DNA from: Corythucha ciliata
Taxonomy: Eukaryota; Arthropoda; Insecta; Hemiptera; Tingidae
Direction: 5' to 3'
Assembly: GCA_038030265.1 (NCBI GenBank)
Contig: CM075941.1
Location: 57,823,952-57,887,951 of the forward strand
Length of the DNA: 64,000 nt
The translations under genes and the position numbers were made by a program. Shown here one piece after another: positions 43,843-54,374 of the stretch (the first letter of the stretch is position 1; each line of letters begins with the position of its first letter). A model generated the notes under the pieces. The model saw only the letters and a list, made by a program, of their open reading frames with translations. It was not told where the DNA came from and did not search any database.

Positions 43843-45787
43843 GAAACCGGTTGTATCTAACATTCTGAAGGATTCCGTAGGTCATGAAAGAGATATCAAC
43901 CCATCCTTGTCCCCTCAACAATACAACCGAGCAGTTGATTTGTTATCCTCCTTTAGCGATGTGTTTGCCAAAAGTGAATCTGATTTGGGACCGTGTAATT
44001 TAAAGCCATATCAACTAAAACTTCTCGATAATGAACCAGTTTCTCTCCCACCATATAAACTTTCAAAGAACCTCCGACAGGAGCTCCAAAATCAAGTCAA
44101 AATTATTTTACAGGCTGGTATAGTAGTCCTCTCTCAAAGCCCGTACAGCTCCCCAACACATATTGTAAAAAAACCTGATGGTAAATCATATAGGCTCGTC
44201 GTCGACTTTTCCCAATTGAACCAAAAAATTGTAGCCGATAAGTTCCCCATTCCGCGAATTGATACCGTTTTTGATACCCTAGAAGGATCCACTATATTTT
44301 CTAAATTAGATTTCCAACAGGCCTTTTATCAAATGCCGCTATCGGAAGAAGCGTCGGAAATAACCGCGTTCAATACCCAGGACGGATTGTATCAATTTAA
44401 AGTTTTACCCCAAGGTCTGAAAAACAGCCCAGCTTCATTCCAAAGAGCAATGAATTCATTATTTTCAGATCTCCTATATAGGCACGTCATTACGTACATA
44501 GATGACTGTATCTCTTTCGGAAGTGATTTTGACCGAGCTTACAACAGCTTGAAATTGGTTCTTGAGAGAATTCGTTCAGCCAATCTAAAATTGAAAACTT
44601 CTAAATGCAAATTTTTTTATTCCGAAATTGATCTATTAGGACACAAAATTTCTTCCCAAGGTTTAGAACCCCTCAAAGAAAAAACTGAGGCTATTTTAAA
44701 TATCCCCGTCCCACGCAACATACGCGACGTTAGGTCATTCTTAGGTACTACTGGGTTTTATAGAAAATTTATTCATAATTACGCACAGAAAGCCGCTCCC
44801 CTCACAGATTTAATCAAGAAAGATAATTCACCGTTTGAGTGGACTGAAGTTCACCAGGAGTCCTACGAAATTTTAAAACAGTGTTTGACAAATCCTCCCG
44901 TTCTGGCCCATTTTTCAGATTCCAGACCAACCTTTCTTTATACCGATGCCAGTAAAATTGGGATCGGAGGAATTCTGTCCCAAAAGGATGAAAAAGGTAG
45001 AATCCACCCCGTTCAATACCTCAGTAGAAAACTAACTCAAAACGAACAAAACTGGTCTACTAGTGAAATCGAACTTTTGTCAATTGTTTATTGCCTTAAT
45101 TATTGGCGCCCCTATGTTCTTGGAAGACATGTTACAATTTTCAATGACCATGTTTCACTCAAGTATTATCAAAATATCAAAAATGTTTCGTCCAGATTAC
45201 ATAAGCTGACTCTCAAACTTTCGGATTTTGATTTCGAAATTATTCACAAGCCTGGAGCATATATGCGTCCAGTTGATATGTTGTCGCGATACCCAAACAA
45301 TAAATCGGTACACGACGACATTTCAGTGGATCATGAACTTCTGGTAAATTCGGTAGAAACTATTAACATCCCTCAAAGCCAAAAGCTAGACTCCTTTTGT
45401 TCTCAAAGTTATCAAGCATTGATCAATGACGACCATCTGGATAAACATATCCTTAGGCAAGCCAGACATTACACACTGGGAACAGACGATATAATTTACT
45501 ATAAATATTTCTCGCCTCAGGAACAAAGAAAACTATGGCTAATTCCCACTGTGTTACAAAAGGAAATTTTAACCGCTTACCACGATCATTTGTCCCCAGG
45601 TGGTCACTTAGGAATTAGCAAGACGTATTCAAAAATTCTCGCCAAATACTATTGGCCAACTTTACTAAAAGACGTAATTAGCCACGTAAAAACTTGTGAT
45701 TCGTGTCAGAAGGTGAAAACACCCAAAACCCTCCCCGCTGGGAATCTCCACCCGATTATTCCAAAGAGAAACCTTTCTCTCATGTAG
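43838..45787 (+). pseudogene. pol: RT, RNase H and integrase zinc domain of the env-bearing gypsy element
   Basis: RT blocks: 'HIVKKPDGKSYRLVVDFSQL', 'FSKLDFQQAFYQMP', 'GLKNSPASFQRAM' and catalytic 'YIDD' (about 44497-44508). RNase H shows 'FLYTDASKIGIGGIL' and 'TSEIELLSIVYCL'. The integrase zinc domain has 'HLGISKTYSKI' and 'CDSCQKV'. The open frame is about 630 codons without a stop; upstream of the first ATG it is open from about 43838. A one-base shift near 45760 separates it from the integrase core. Confidence 0.88.
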
Positions 45788-46548
45788 TTGTAGATTATTT
45801 AGGCCCCTTACCCTCGTCCGGAACTCATAAATTCATTATTATTGGAACTTGTACAACCACGCGCTATGTTATCGCTATGCCAGTACCGTCAGCTGATTCA
45901 AATTCCACAGCAAAATTCTTACTGCACATAATAGAACGTTTTGGAGTCCCTTCTGTTATATCTAGTGATCGAGGAACACACTTTACATCCGAGTCAGTGA
46001 AACAGTTAAATTCTGGATTAGGTATAAAACAAAAATTTAGTTGCTCGTACAACCCTCATGTCCAAGGCCTTGTAGAACGATTCAATCACACTATAGTACA
46101 AATCCTCACCCATTATGTACAGGATAATCATAAATTGTGGTCGAAATACCTTGGAATGGCAGTTTTTAGTTACAATATCAGCAAACATCCGTCAACAAAT
46201 TATTCCCCATTTTATCTTATGCATGGATTTAATCCGCAAACCCCAATCGATCTACATTTACTTCCACATACATACGAGCATGATGTGATTCTAACGTTGA
46301 ACAATCTTCAAAGTATTAGAGCAAAAATACCTCAGTATTTGGAGAAAATCCAAGAAAAAAACAAGTTATATTACGACCAAAAACATCAATCAGCTACGTA
46401 CGTCCCTAACCAACTTGTCCTCATCCGTTATTATAATTATGAACCTGAGAAAGGCCGAAAATTTCAGGTAAAATATCGAGGTCCATACAAAACAATTAGA
46501 AAACTAAGTAATTTAAATTATGAAATTGAAGTCATTAAAAATTATTAA
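45760..46548 (+). pseudogene. pol: Integrase core and Pol tail of the env-bearing gypsy element
   Basis: 'HVVVDYLGPLP', 'ISSDRGTHFTS' and 'HVQGLVERFNHT' supply the D, D and E catalytic residues. The C-terminal chromatin-binding-like region 'GRKFQVKYRGPYKTI' follows. The protein sense runs to 46542, where the 11-bp duplicated target TCATTAAAAAT begins the tRNA-carrying insertion; the apparent stop at 46546-46548 belongs to that insertion. Confidence 0.85.
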
Positions 46549-46621
46549 ATTAATTAAACTGATATTATCCGGACGACGATGGAAGGGCATAGCCCAACAC
46601 GATTCGAGTTTCGAGAAAAAA

Positions 46622-46694
46622 TGGCTCTCCGGCGGGATTTGAACCCGCAACCTCTGGATTACCAGTCCAGCACGCTGCCATTTGCGCCACGGAG
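46622..46694 (-). tRNA. tRNA gene, anticodon GGT (left arm)
   Basis: Exact reverse-complement copy of the 46775-46847 tRNA, so the folding is the same. Its internal A and B boxes are intact. A run of six T on the minus strand lies at 46619-46614 as a Pol III terminator. It is transcribed away from the palindrome centre. Confidence 0.8.
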
Positions 46695-46699
46695 ACGCC

Positions 46700-46771
46700 T
46701 ATGGGAGTCGTACTCCGAGGGATAAGCTAAGCCGAACCCCACCTAGGTCCATTGTTTCTCGGCGTCCATTC
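46700..46771. other. Spacer between head-to-head tRNA genes
   Basis: A 72-bp centre containing 'ggataagctaagccgaaccc'. Almost all of it recurs inverted at 47033-47100, next to a stub of the tRNA 5' end ('ggcgtctccgtgg') that jumps straight to the 3' flank, as if a third tRNA copy had been deleted. Confidence 0.6.
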
Positions 46772-46774
46772 GGC

Positions 46775-46847
46775 GTCTCCGTGGCGCAAATGGCAGCGTG
46801 CTGGACTGGTAATCCAGAGGTTGCGGGTTCAAATCCCGCCGGAGAGC
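46775..46847 (+). tRNA. tRNA gene, anticodon GGT (right arm)
   Basis: 73 nt fold as a cloverleaf: acceptor GTCTCCG/CGGAGAG (first pair G-G mismatched), D arm from TGGCGCAAATGG, anticodon stem CTGGA/TCCAG with loop CTGGTAA, T arm GCGGG-TTCAAAT-CCCGC. A box TGGCGCAAATGG and B box GGTTCAAATCC fit Pol III promoters, with T6 at 46850-46855 as terminator. By anticodon it would read ACC (Thr), but GGU-anticodon Thr tRNAs are not usual in eukaryotes and the D arm looks Trp-like, so identity is uncertain. Confidence 0.8.
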
Positions 46848-47444
46848 CATTTTTTCTCGAAACTGGAATCGTGTTGGGCTATGCCCTTCCATCGTCGTCC
46901 GGATAATATCAGTTTAATTAATTTACTAATTAAAATGCCGGCGACAGATTTATTCATTATATCAATCTAACAACATCTAGATAAGATTAAATTCGGCGTG
47001 GTTTACCGATCAGGAGAAGCGCCTAGAGTTTCGAGAAACAATGGACCTAGGTGGGGTTCGGCTTAGCTTATCCCTCGGAGTACGAATCCCATAGGCGTCT
47101 CCGTGGATTTACTAATTAAAATGCCGGCGACAGATTTATTCATTATATCAATCATTAAAAATGGTAAGTGGGAAAAAGACATCTTCCATATTAAACCCAC
47201 TTGCGTCTGTGAGAAGCACCCGTGGAGGGATGTCCAGAGCACTCTGCTGTTGGAAGTTCGGAACATGGTGGGAGTCCGATTCCCGCGTATTTCAACGTCA
47301 AGTCCGGATGGATGAGATCCTTTCATTTCTTCCTTTCCTATCAGGGAGGATATTTTGTAATTCATATTGTTCGTAGCACCCAGTGACCCAAAACATATTA
47401 TTTTACCCTTTCATTCAAAACGCATTTTTTTCCCATAAGCTTTA

Positions 47445-47623
47445 AGGTGCGTTTATTGCTTGAAATTTAGTGTCAGACACAAATTTCCTTGGTGTAAACT
47501 CAAACTTCCAGAAATTTTTATCAGAATTTGCAGTCAATATACATAAATGTCTGACACTTTACATTTATGTCGAGACATAAGCGTCGCGACATAAATGTCG
47601 GATACTTCAGTGTAAACGCACCT
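47445..47623. mobile_element. 179-bp Harbinger-type MITE
   Basis: Begins 'AGGTGCGTTTA' and ends 'TAAACGCACCT', flanked by TTA at 47442-47444 and 47624-47626. The interior has several copies of 'gtcagacac' / 'gtcggatac' style repeats. No coding capacity; it would depend on a PIF/Harbinger transposase in trans. Confidence 0.8.
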
Positions 47624-47690
47624 TTAGACTCTATCGACTTTCAAGAAAAGTGTCTTTTTCTTTTTTCCAGACAGATTATTATAAGTTGTT

Positions 47691-47765
47691 TTTGTAGACC
47701 ACTGCGCGACGTTTCGTTGGATTAATTTCCAATGTCTTCCGAAGCGTCGTGTAGTGGTCTACAAA
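47691..47765. repeat. Imperfect hairpin, 26-bp arms
   Basis: Arms 47691-47716 and 47740-47765 pair at 23 of 26 positions around a 23-nt loop. The loop has its own small palindrome 'ttggattaatttccaa'. The minus strand carries 'GAAGAC' and 'CGAAACGTCG', a phrase often seen at Penelope-like element termini; the link is tentative. Confidence 0.65.
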
Positions 47766-47799
47766 ATACGGTCAAAATTAAAAATGACATTAGGGGTAT

Positions 47800-48240
47800 T
47801 CATGAGAAATTCTAAACCGTGTACCTATGCTAAATTCCGAACAGATAGGTGTATTCCATCTGTGAGGTGTGGCAGGATATGGTCCATTTTCTTTAGTTTT
47901 TAATTAAGTAGAATGGTGCTGTTCGCGAGATTGACGTAATTCATAGAAACAGAGAAATTGGACATAAAAATACGAAATTACAGGATTTATGTCGATAGCA
48001 TAATTACGTTGAACTTCTGAGAACAAAAGGGGTATTCATGAAAAATGCTCAACTTTGTATTTGTTATACTTAGATTTATGCTAAATGCTGAACTAATTGG
48101 TGTAGTCCATAGAAACGAGAAATTGAACAACAAAAATACGAAATAACAAAGGGTTTACGTCGATAGATATGGGTATTCATTATAAACTCCAACGTCGTAT
48201 TTGTTATATTATGCTATAAATGCTGAACAGATGGGTGTAG
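47800..48240. repeat. About three subterminal direct repeats of the MULE
   Basis: The series 'ggggtattcatgaaaaat', 'gctgaac-ga-t-ggtgta', 'agaaattgaacaacaaaaat', 'gtttacgtcgata' recurs with a period near 145-220 bp, beginning near 47799, 48029 and 48171. The last unit continues at 49904-49990 beyond the hAT-like insertion. Confidence 0.6.
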
Positions 48241-49903
48241 TCAGGGGCGTAGCCAGCCCTTGATCTAGGGGTGAGCAGCTTCAATGGGGACAATGCCATT
48301 CAGATACACCATTGCCTTTCTACAGGTGTAGGTAGATCGGGAACTGGATACTGGAAATCGTCAATTTATGATCATCAGATACTGAATTTGCTCAGGGACA
48401 GTCACTATCCCTCGAAAACTAAATCTCTGGTGGAAAACTGTCACCTCACACTACACTCATAAACATACTAACCTCATAAAATTGAAAATTTACCCATAGA
48501 ATTGACAATTTCAAACAAAATCGGCCACTTCCGCTAAAAATAGTTAAAGCCCAAATAAATGATAGCTAGTTACTGTAGGTACATAATTATTAATAATGAT
48601 CATCGAAAGGACAATTGCCGCTCGAGTCATAAGGCAGAATTAGTACAGAAATTGAGGGACCAAAAATAAAACTGAGGATAAATTATAATTTCCTCATGAA
48701 ATTAACCATTTCTGCTTCCAATTGACATTTGTTCATGAAATTGACAACCACCCTTAAAAATGGCAGTTTCCTCATAAAATTTTACACCTTTCTTTAAAAA
48801 ACTAACAATTTCCACATAAAAATAATAATTATTCGTAGAAACGATTTCTTCTTGAAAGTCACAATTTCCAAATCAAACAGACAATTTCTGTATAGAATTG
48901 AAAGTTCGCCTAAAAAATGGCAATTTCATCATGAAGAACATGGAAGTAAAATGGCAATTTCCTCATCAAATTGGCAATTTCCTTATAAAACTGACACCTT
49001 TTAAACCGATAATTTCATTTGCGAGAATCAACCTCACATTAACTTATTCGTCGTGAAACTGACAAGTTTTTTCAATGAAATGGACAATTTCATTATAAAA
49101 TTGCCCTTGGTGAAGCGTTTATGATGCGTGACTTTTCGCGTAAATTTTGCCCAAGGAGTTGGCTTTTCGCGTATAAATTTCTCGGATTTGGCTCAATGAA
49201 CAACCAATTTCGGGGATTTTTGAGGCCGGCAAACCAATGTCACCAGGCGACTCAATTCAGACACCGATCCTCGCTTGGATTACCCAGCGAAATTGGTTTG
49301 CAGGCAACAAAAATTCCAGAAATTGGTTGTTCAGCGAGAAATATCTAAGAAATGTATTTTAAAATGAGCCAGATCCGGGAAAATGTTTTTCTTTTTCGAG
49401 AAAAATTCGTGAGTATTTTAAAGAGCCAAATCTTGCAAAAATGTTTTTTTGTTTTTTGTGCGAAAAATAAGCGAAATCGTTAACTGAAGTAATCCGTCCC
49501 GAAAAATTGTTTGTCAGCATCGAAAAATAGCAAGATTTGTTTCTTAGAACATTTATTATTATTATTACTAGAAGAAAAAATATGTTTTTTCGGAGAGAAA
49601 TATCCACAAAAATTGGTTTTAAGACAGCGAAATCAGAGGAATTTGTTGAATCAGGCCACCCCGCGAAATTTTGTTTTCATTAGTGTATAATTGGTGTTTT
49701 CGTGAGCGAAATTCGAGAAATTGGTTTATTGCTGAGCCAGGATCTGAGAAAATTTTCATGGAACAAAATGTACCTGCTGGATTTTAAAGGTTTGAATCCT
49801 TTTTGTGGGTATCTGGGGGTGGGCAGCTGCCCCACTAAATCTGCGCTTTTGAGTTTAGGGGAGGGCAACTGCCCACCCCTGTCCCCCTCTGGCTACGCCC
49901 GTA
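48241..49903. mobile_element. Non-autonomous hAT-like element filled with short repeats
   Basis: Ends carry 'GGGCGTAGCCAG' and its reverse complement. GGTGTAG at 48234-48240 and 49904-49910 is a probable 7-8 bp duplication, as in hAT elements. The interior is family B repeats (48470-49110) then family C repeats (49200-49790), then 'gggcagctgccccactaaatctgcg'. No transposase is present. The MULE subterminal repeat is continuous across the insertion. Confidence 0.75.
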
Positions 49904-49910
49904 GGTGTAG

Positions 49911-50586
49911 AAGCGGAGGAACTGAACAACAAAAATGCGAGATAACAGGGTTTACGTCGATAACATCCGTTAAACTTCTGAGCATGAATACCCCTTATGT
50001 AATATGAAAATTCAGCATGGGGTGCTACCGTGCTACGCTAAAAATGTTACAGATGGTCCCCAGCGACGTCTGAACGTATTCTGAAGAGAAACCAAATTAA
50101 AATCATGAGTCAAATTTGTTTCTGCAATTGAGATCTTAACCTAAAATATGAACATATTTATGATCGATAAATTCAAGAAATGTGACCATCTGGTCATTAT
50201 AGCAACTACCCTAGTTGATGTGAAAAAATATCCGAGCTCGAGGGAGAGCAGAACTTGTGCATTCGTGCTGGAATACACCATTAAGTAATGCTCTGTTTGT
50301 ATCTTGGAAAGTAAAGAAGAACCCAGGACAAGCTAAGCTGCCCGAATGAAACATTTTTTATGTAGGCAAGCAATTTAAAATAAAAACAGTAAGTATATAT
50401 TCATAGCAAAGAACTGACTGAGTAAAACCATCAAACTGTCGTCATAAAGATATAAGAGGTCAAAATAAGGCTAAAAAGGTATGTATGTACATCAAAACAT
50501 CAATAAACTGGGAAGAAATGAATGGTTAGTACACGCATGCAATTTCGGATAGCATGGAAGACAAAGTGAGCGTTCTGATTTTTTTT
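49911..50586. other. MULE 3' flank without a gene
   Basis: Remainder of the subterminal repeat to about 50000, then AT-rich DNA with no recognisable coding frame up to the transposase stop codon. Confidence 0.4.
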
Positions 50587-53054
50587 TTATTTTGCCGCTT
50601 TGCTGATCTTCGAGCGTTGTGGCTTTGGCTTTGCTGGTGTTACAAATCTTTTTTGCGGCGAAATCGCCACATTTGGCGGAATCTTTGGGAGAGGTGGTAG
50701 GGAGGCCGATTGGGCCATCGAGGACTCACGTAGAGCTGATAGTGTTGCGCCAAGGGACGCGAGTGACTCACGGCCGGCTCTAAGCTCTTCAGCATTCCGA
50801 ATAGTCCCAGCCAATTCCAAAAATTCCTTACTGAGTTTATCGATTTCTTCGCTGAGGCTGACGTTGTTTGACGCAGGTTTATTGATGATTTCCCGGAGAA
50901 CTGCTTCCTTCACGTTTTCTCCTGTCTTAGGGTTGTCAGTGGTGAGAAAATCGTCACTCGCCATTTCTATAATTATGGAAGGTCCATCACGGCTGCTGAG
51001 TGTGTCATTAGCACAATCTGCGCACACCTTATGGATATGTTTGCACATATTTGCACGGATTGCACTATCCATACAAGTGCATACAAACGAATGAGCACAA
51101 GCATCGCACCATCCGCATTTGAGATAGCACTTCGCACAGGAATTATTAATTTTCAAGACATTGTAGCACTCATGATGGGAACTAGAGCTAACAGTCCATT
51201 CATTGGCGTCGATTTGCCTTGCTATCGTTTTACCACTTTCTCTCCTATAGACTCCATGTCTGTGACGGGGTATCTGTAATTTCTTGGACATTGAAATGAG
51301 CTCGTCGTAGAACTTGTCGCTAATAAAGTTCTGTAACGCATGGAGAGCTTTGTCGAGACGTTTAGTTTTTTTCCCCTTCAGGTACAAGTATTTGAACACT
51401 CCGTGCATGCGTTCAATGTGGGTGTTCGTATTTACCCCCGCATGAATTCTGTGACAATACGCCCAATTTTCTGTATTGCAACTATAGTAATCGCGCAAAT
51501 ATTCTCCGAACGCTCGGGCATAGTCGTTGGCCAGTAATTCGTTGATGAGGTTCTTGAACTTGAGGAAAAAAGATTCAATATTGCGTTCCATCTGGACAGC
51601 TTTGACCTGCTGGTACACCGCCCTTTTTTCGACTAAGCCACCTTTTATTTTGTTCAGATTTTTTCTCCATGCTCTATCAACATGCCAAGCACAGAACAGA
51701 CGAAGACTTGGTTGGCCCATAACTCGCACCCACGCTTGATAGTAAATTTCTGTGATGTCCGTCATGAATATACGGCACTTCATTTTTTCTCCACAATACT
51801 CACGAATGTAGTTGAAGAAAAGTGTCATCGTTTCAATATCTGAGCGACTGCTGAACATGGTAGCAACTGGAAACCCCTCTTTTCGGTCGTTCAGTACTAA
51901 AATGGTAGTCATTTCAAAGCCGTATCCGTTGGTTCCATGAGTTCCATCAACGCAAACTACGTTAGATCCATGTTGTCTGAACATTTCCAACTGTCCCTCG
52001 CTCATGAGAATTAAAATGAAGTCATCGGGTTGAATATGTGGATGTTGAGGGTCAATGACTCCATTAAATTTGTGGTAGCGAACCCAGGGCTTCTCTGAAG
52101 TTAGATTTAGAGTGACCCATGCTTCTACACTTACGGCGTCGTTTGAATGACGAATAACGTCTTTATGCACGCCGAATTCCTTTGCGATGTTGTGCAAATC
52201 TTTGCGGGTCAATAGCAAGCTTCTTTGAAGTTGAAGTTCACTACCCTGTTTCCCTTTCTCCCTTTCAGAAGCTAAAATTTCTTCAAGCGGTATTTTCATG
52301 CGCATTTTAACGGCAAGGGACTTTCGATAACTTTTGCTTAATGATAGTCGAGCGACTTCAAAGTCATGACCAACGTGCGTGCTTGAATACACAACTTCAA
52401 TCTTCTTGCTTTCAAGAGTGGTTACTTTAATGTATGCAGGACAACATGCTTCAATTCTTGGCGTACCGAGTAGAAATGGAAGCCTCTTGCGGGATCCCAG
52501 AGGAATAGATCGGGATGCACCACTTCTAAAACAATGATACGTAACGGTTTTTTTTTCCGCTGCTTAGTTTTTTCCAGCCCCTCTTTGCTGAATAACAACC
52601 ACCGAAGATTTCTCTATTTCAGCTTTCCACTTCAAAAAACTTTCTTCGTTGTCGAAAGAAAGAATAGTTTTTTTTTTAAAGAGATCTCATGGTCTCGAGA
52701 CAAGTGATTTTCAATGCCAGGCCTGTCACGGCGCTTACTTGAACAAAGTGGGCACTGCAAGCCTCCATTTTCTTTCGGTTCGCCTAAGTGGTGAGTCCTT
52801 ATGTGGAACGCCAAGGAAGATTTTCGATCAAAGCTTTGTTTACAGTAAAAACAAGTAACAACCTGTCAAATAGAAATTAAAATTATGTACCTACTACCAT
52901 TTGTCCCCTAAAGGGCCAGTCTTGAACGATTTACCTTCAAAAGTGATACCTGGCTTACCTTATTTGCGCCGTTTTCTTGATAGCATCTCTTTTTGTGCCT
53001 ACTGAGGTTGTAATTGTCTCTGGCTTTGTGCCCACAAAAACATACGAACGTCAT
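50587..53054 (-). pseudogene. MULE transposase with N-terminal zinc fingers, broken by homopolymer shifts
   Basis: Exon 1 53054-52959 has a 'CFCGHKARDNYNLSRHKKRC' finger. After a GT-AG intron of 96 nt, exon 2 from 52862 has 'CFYCKQSFDRKSSLAFHIRTHH' and 'CPLCSSKRRDRPGIENHLSRDH'. A run of ten A near 52675 shifts the frame, and two A runs near 52560-52580 add a stop. From 52392 the frame is open for 601 codons: DDE residues at D149 ('VDGTHGTN'), D212 ('MTDITE') and E327 ('HIERMHG'), then a SWIM CxC...CxH at 438-452 and a coiled-coil-rich, basic tail. The catalytic core looks intact. Confidence 0.85.
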
Positions 53055-53244
53055 TGAAATAATCCAGTGGAAACCGGCAGTCTTAAAACCGTTAAAAACA
53101 CTCAATCGACAAATATACGCGTTACGATTTGTTAACAAGCGCCCGCCAGTCCTTTGGGGAAAAGTAATCGTTCAACATGGGGCCGCTAGGGCGCTCTTGG
53201 AATCCCTCTACGGGTGCTTCTCACAGACGCAATTTATTAAACCC

Positions 53245-53273
53245 TTGAAACCCTATCACTCCCGGGTAGGATA
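53245..53273 (+). pseudogene. pol: Last codons of gypsy pol, beyond the MULE
   Basis: Immediately after the duplicated TATTAAACCC the frame that encoded the Pol tail before the MULE continues for nine codons and stops at TAG/TAA-type codon near 53271-53273. This joins the 5' and 3' halves of the plus-strand gypsy element and explains why env follows on the same strand. Confidence 0.65.
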
Positions 53274-53299
53274 AGCACCTTTACGTCACCGCATATTTT

Positions 53300-53680
53300 G
53301 TTCTTCTTGTCACAACGTACACTTAAGAGTGCAGCCAAGTCAACAAAAAAAACACACAAAAACAATAAGACTGATGTTCTCAACCCCTTTTAAGGTCTAA
53401 AACACGCTGTTTAAAAATCTTTTATTTCACATTACTCTTATTTGCACTAGAATTAATTACCACAGAAGAAGATAGAGAATAATAGAGAAGAATTAATAGA
53501 TTAAGAATTAATAGAGAGAAAGAAGAATTAATAATAGATGGCAAGAAGCTTAGCCTAGCACTACCATTAACCCGAGGAAAATCTGTATATAAATATCACG
53601 TTGCTTAGAAATGTAAACATCACCACTACTATACTCTACTAAGATCTCAGCATTTCCTATGCCGTCACACCCCCCCCCCC
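53300..53680 (-). repeat. Possible minus-strand LTR with poly(G) tract
   Basis: On the minus strand a run of about eleven G (near 53671-53681) precedes 'TGTGACGGCATAGG', a pattern like purine tract plus LTR start, and AATAAA occurs further along near 53425. No partner LTR or duplication was found, so this may be a solo LTR or chance. Confidence 0.3.
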
Positions 53681-53832
53681 CTGTAGTAAACAGGACTTTT
53701 AAAGGGTATTTAAATTACAAGGAAAATAAAAGAAGAAGAATGCGACAGAGCAATGCTCCCGTGCGTCGTATTGCGCGAGCCTCTCAAAACAAAAAATAAA
53801 ACAACAAAACAGAAATTGTAAACAAACCATTA

Positions 53833-54239
53833 AGCCTGGTCCAGACGCTACGTTTTGCACAACGTTTTAAGTTGCACAGTTTTAAGACGGAATGAAGACG
53901 TTGCGTCCAGACGGTACAGTTTTCTTTAGTACGTGCAGTATTTTTCGCTCAGTTTTGTGTGATATCGCCATGGAGGAGGTTCTCCTTTGGTCAATTTTTC
54001 GTCCTTTCCTCAATGAGGAAGAAACGAATCAGAAAACGGAGCAAGTGTCTACACGCAACGACATGTCCGTGCAGGTCACGGTTTTCAGAGCTCTTAAGCT
54101 CAGTTATCGCTGGAACTGTGCAGTCTTCCCCAGGGACTCAAAACTGCACAGTTTTCCGGTCCATACGCAACGTTTTGTCTGCAACGTCTTGAACTGCGCA
54201 GGCAAGAGGTTGTGAAAAACGTAGCGTCTGGACCAGGCT
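53833..54239. mobile_element. 407-bp Harbinger-type MITE between pol and env
   Basis: Terminal repeats begin 'AGCCTGGTCCAGACGCTACG' and match for 24 bp perfectly, then one mismatch and six more bases. TTA at 53830-53832 and 54240-54242 is the duplication. Open frames inside it are incidental. Confidence 0.85.
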
Positions 54240-54374
54240 TTAAGAACACGTCATTTCTGTCCCTTTAAACAATTCTTAGAAAACCTCTTCGCTTTATACA
54301 GACGCAGTCATAATCAATTCCTTCCATGCCTTCGCAATCTGTCCCCACAGGCACACCAATCATCGATTCAAAGT

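Larger units (their letters stand above)
46543..47151. mobile_element. 609-bp insertion carrying two tRNA genes in a palindrome
   Basis: TCATTAAAAAT at 46532-46542 and 47152-47162 flanks it as an 11-bp duplication, and the gypsy Pol sense resumes in frame right after. Arms 46545-46699 and 46772-46925 are reverse complements with about one mismatch in 155 bp, each holding a complete tRNA gene. A further inverted segment at 47033-47106 matches the palindrome's centre (46685-46762) and a 47-bp direct repeat lies at 46921-46967 and 47107-47153. No terminal inverted repeat, poly(A) tail or protein frame was found. Confidence 0.8.
47199..53234. mobile_element. MULE (Mutator-like) DNA transposon
   Basis: Ends share 'TTGCGTCTGTGAGAAGCACC' and continue similar for about 30 bp as terminal inverted repeats. 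TATTAAACCC at 47189-47198 and 53235-53244 is a perfect 10-bp target duplication, in the 8-11 bp range of MULEs. It carries a minus-strand SWIM-type MULE transposase. It sits in the Pol tail of the env-bearing gypsy element, whose sense resumes at 53245. It contains a MITE (47445-47623) and a hAT-like insertion (48241-49903). Confidence 0.9.

Noticed and set aside
46752..46970. Frames across the tRNA palindrome
   Set aside because: They translate tRNA gene sequence and its flanks; not protein genes.
46543..47151. tRNA-derived SINE
   Set aside because: Two complete opposite-strand tRNA genes with Pol III terminators, no unrelated body and no 3' tail; does not fit SINE structure.
50600..51739. 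Plus-strand frames of up to 164 codons
   Set aside because: Antisense shadows of the MULE transposase.
53892..54215. Plus-strand frame of 107 codons
   Set aside because: Lies wholly inside the 407-bp MITE and has no domain.
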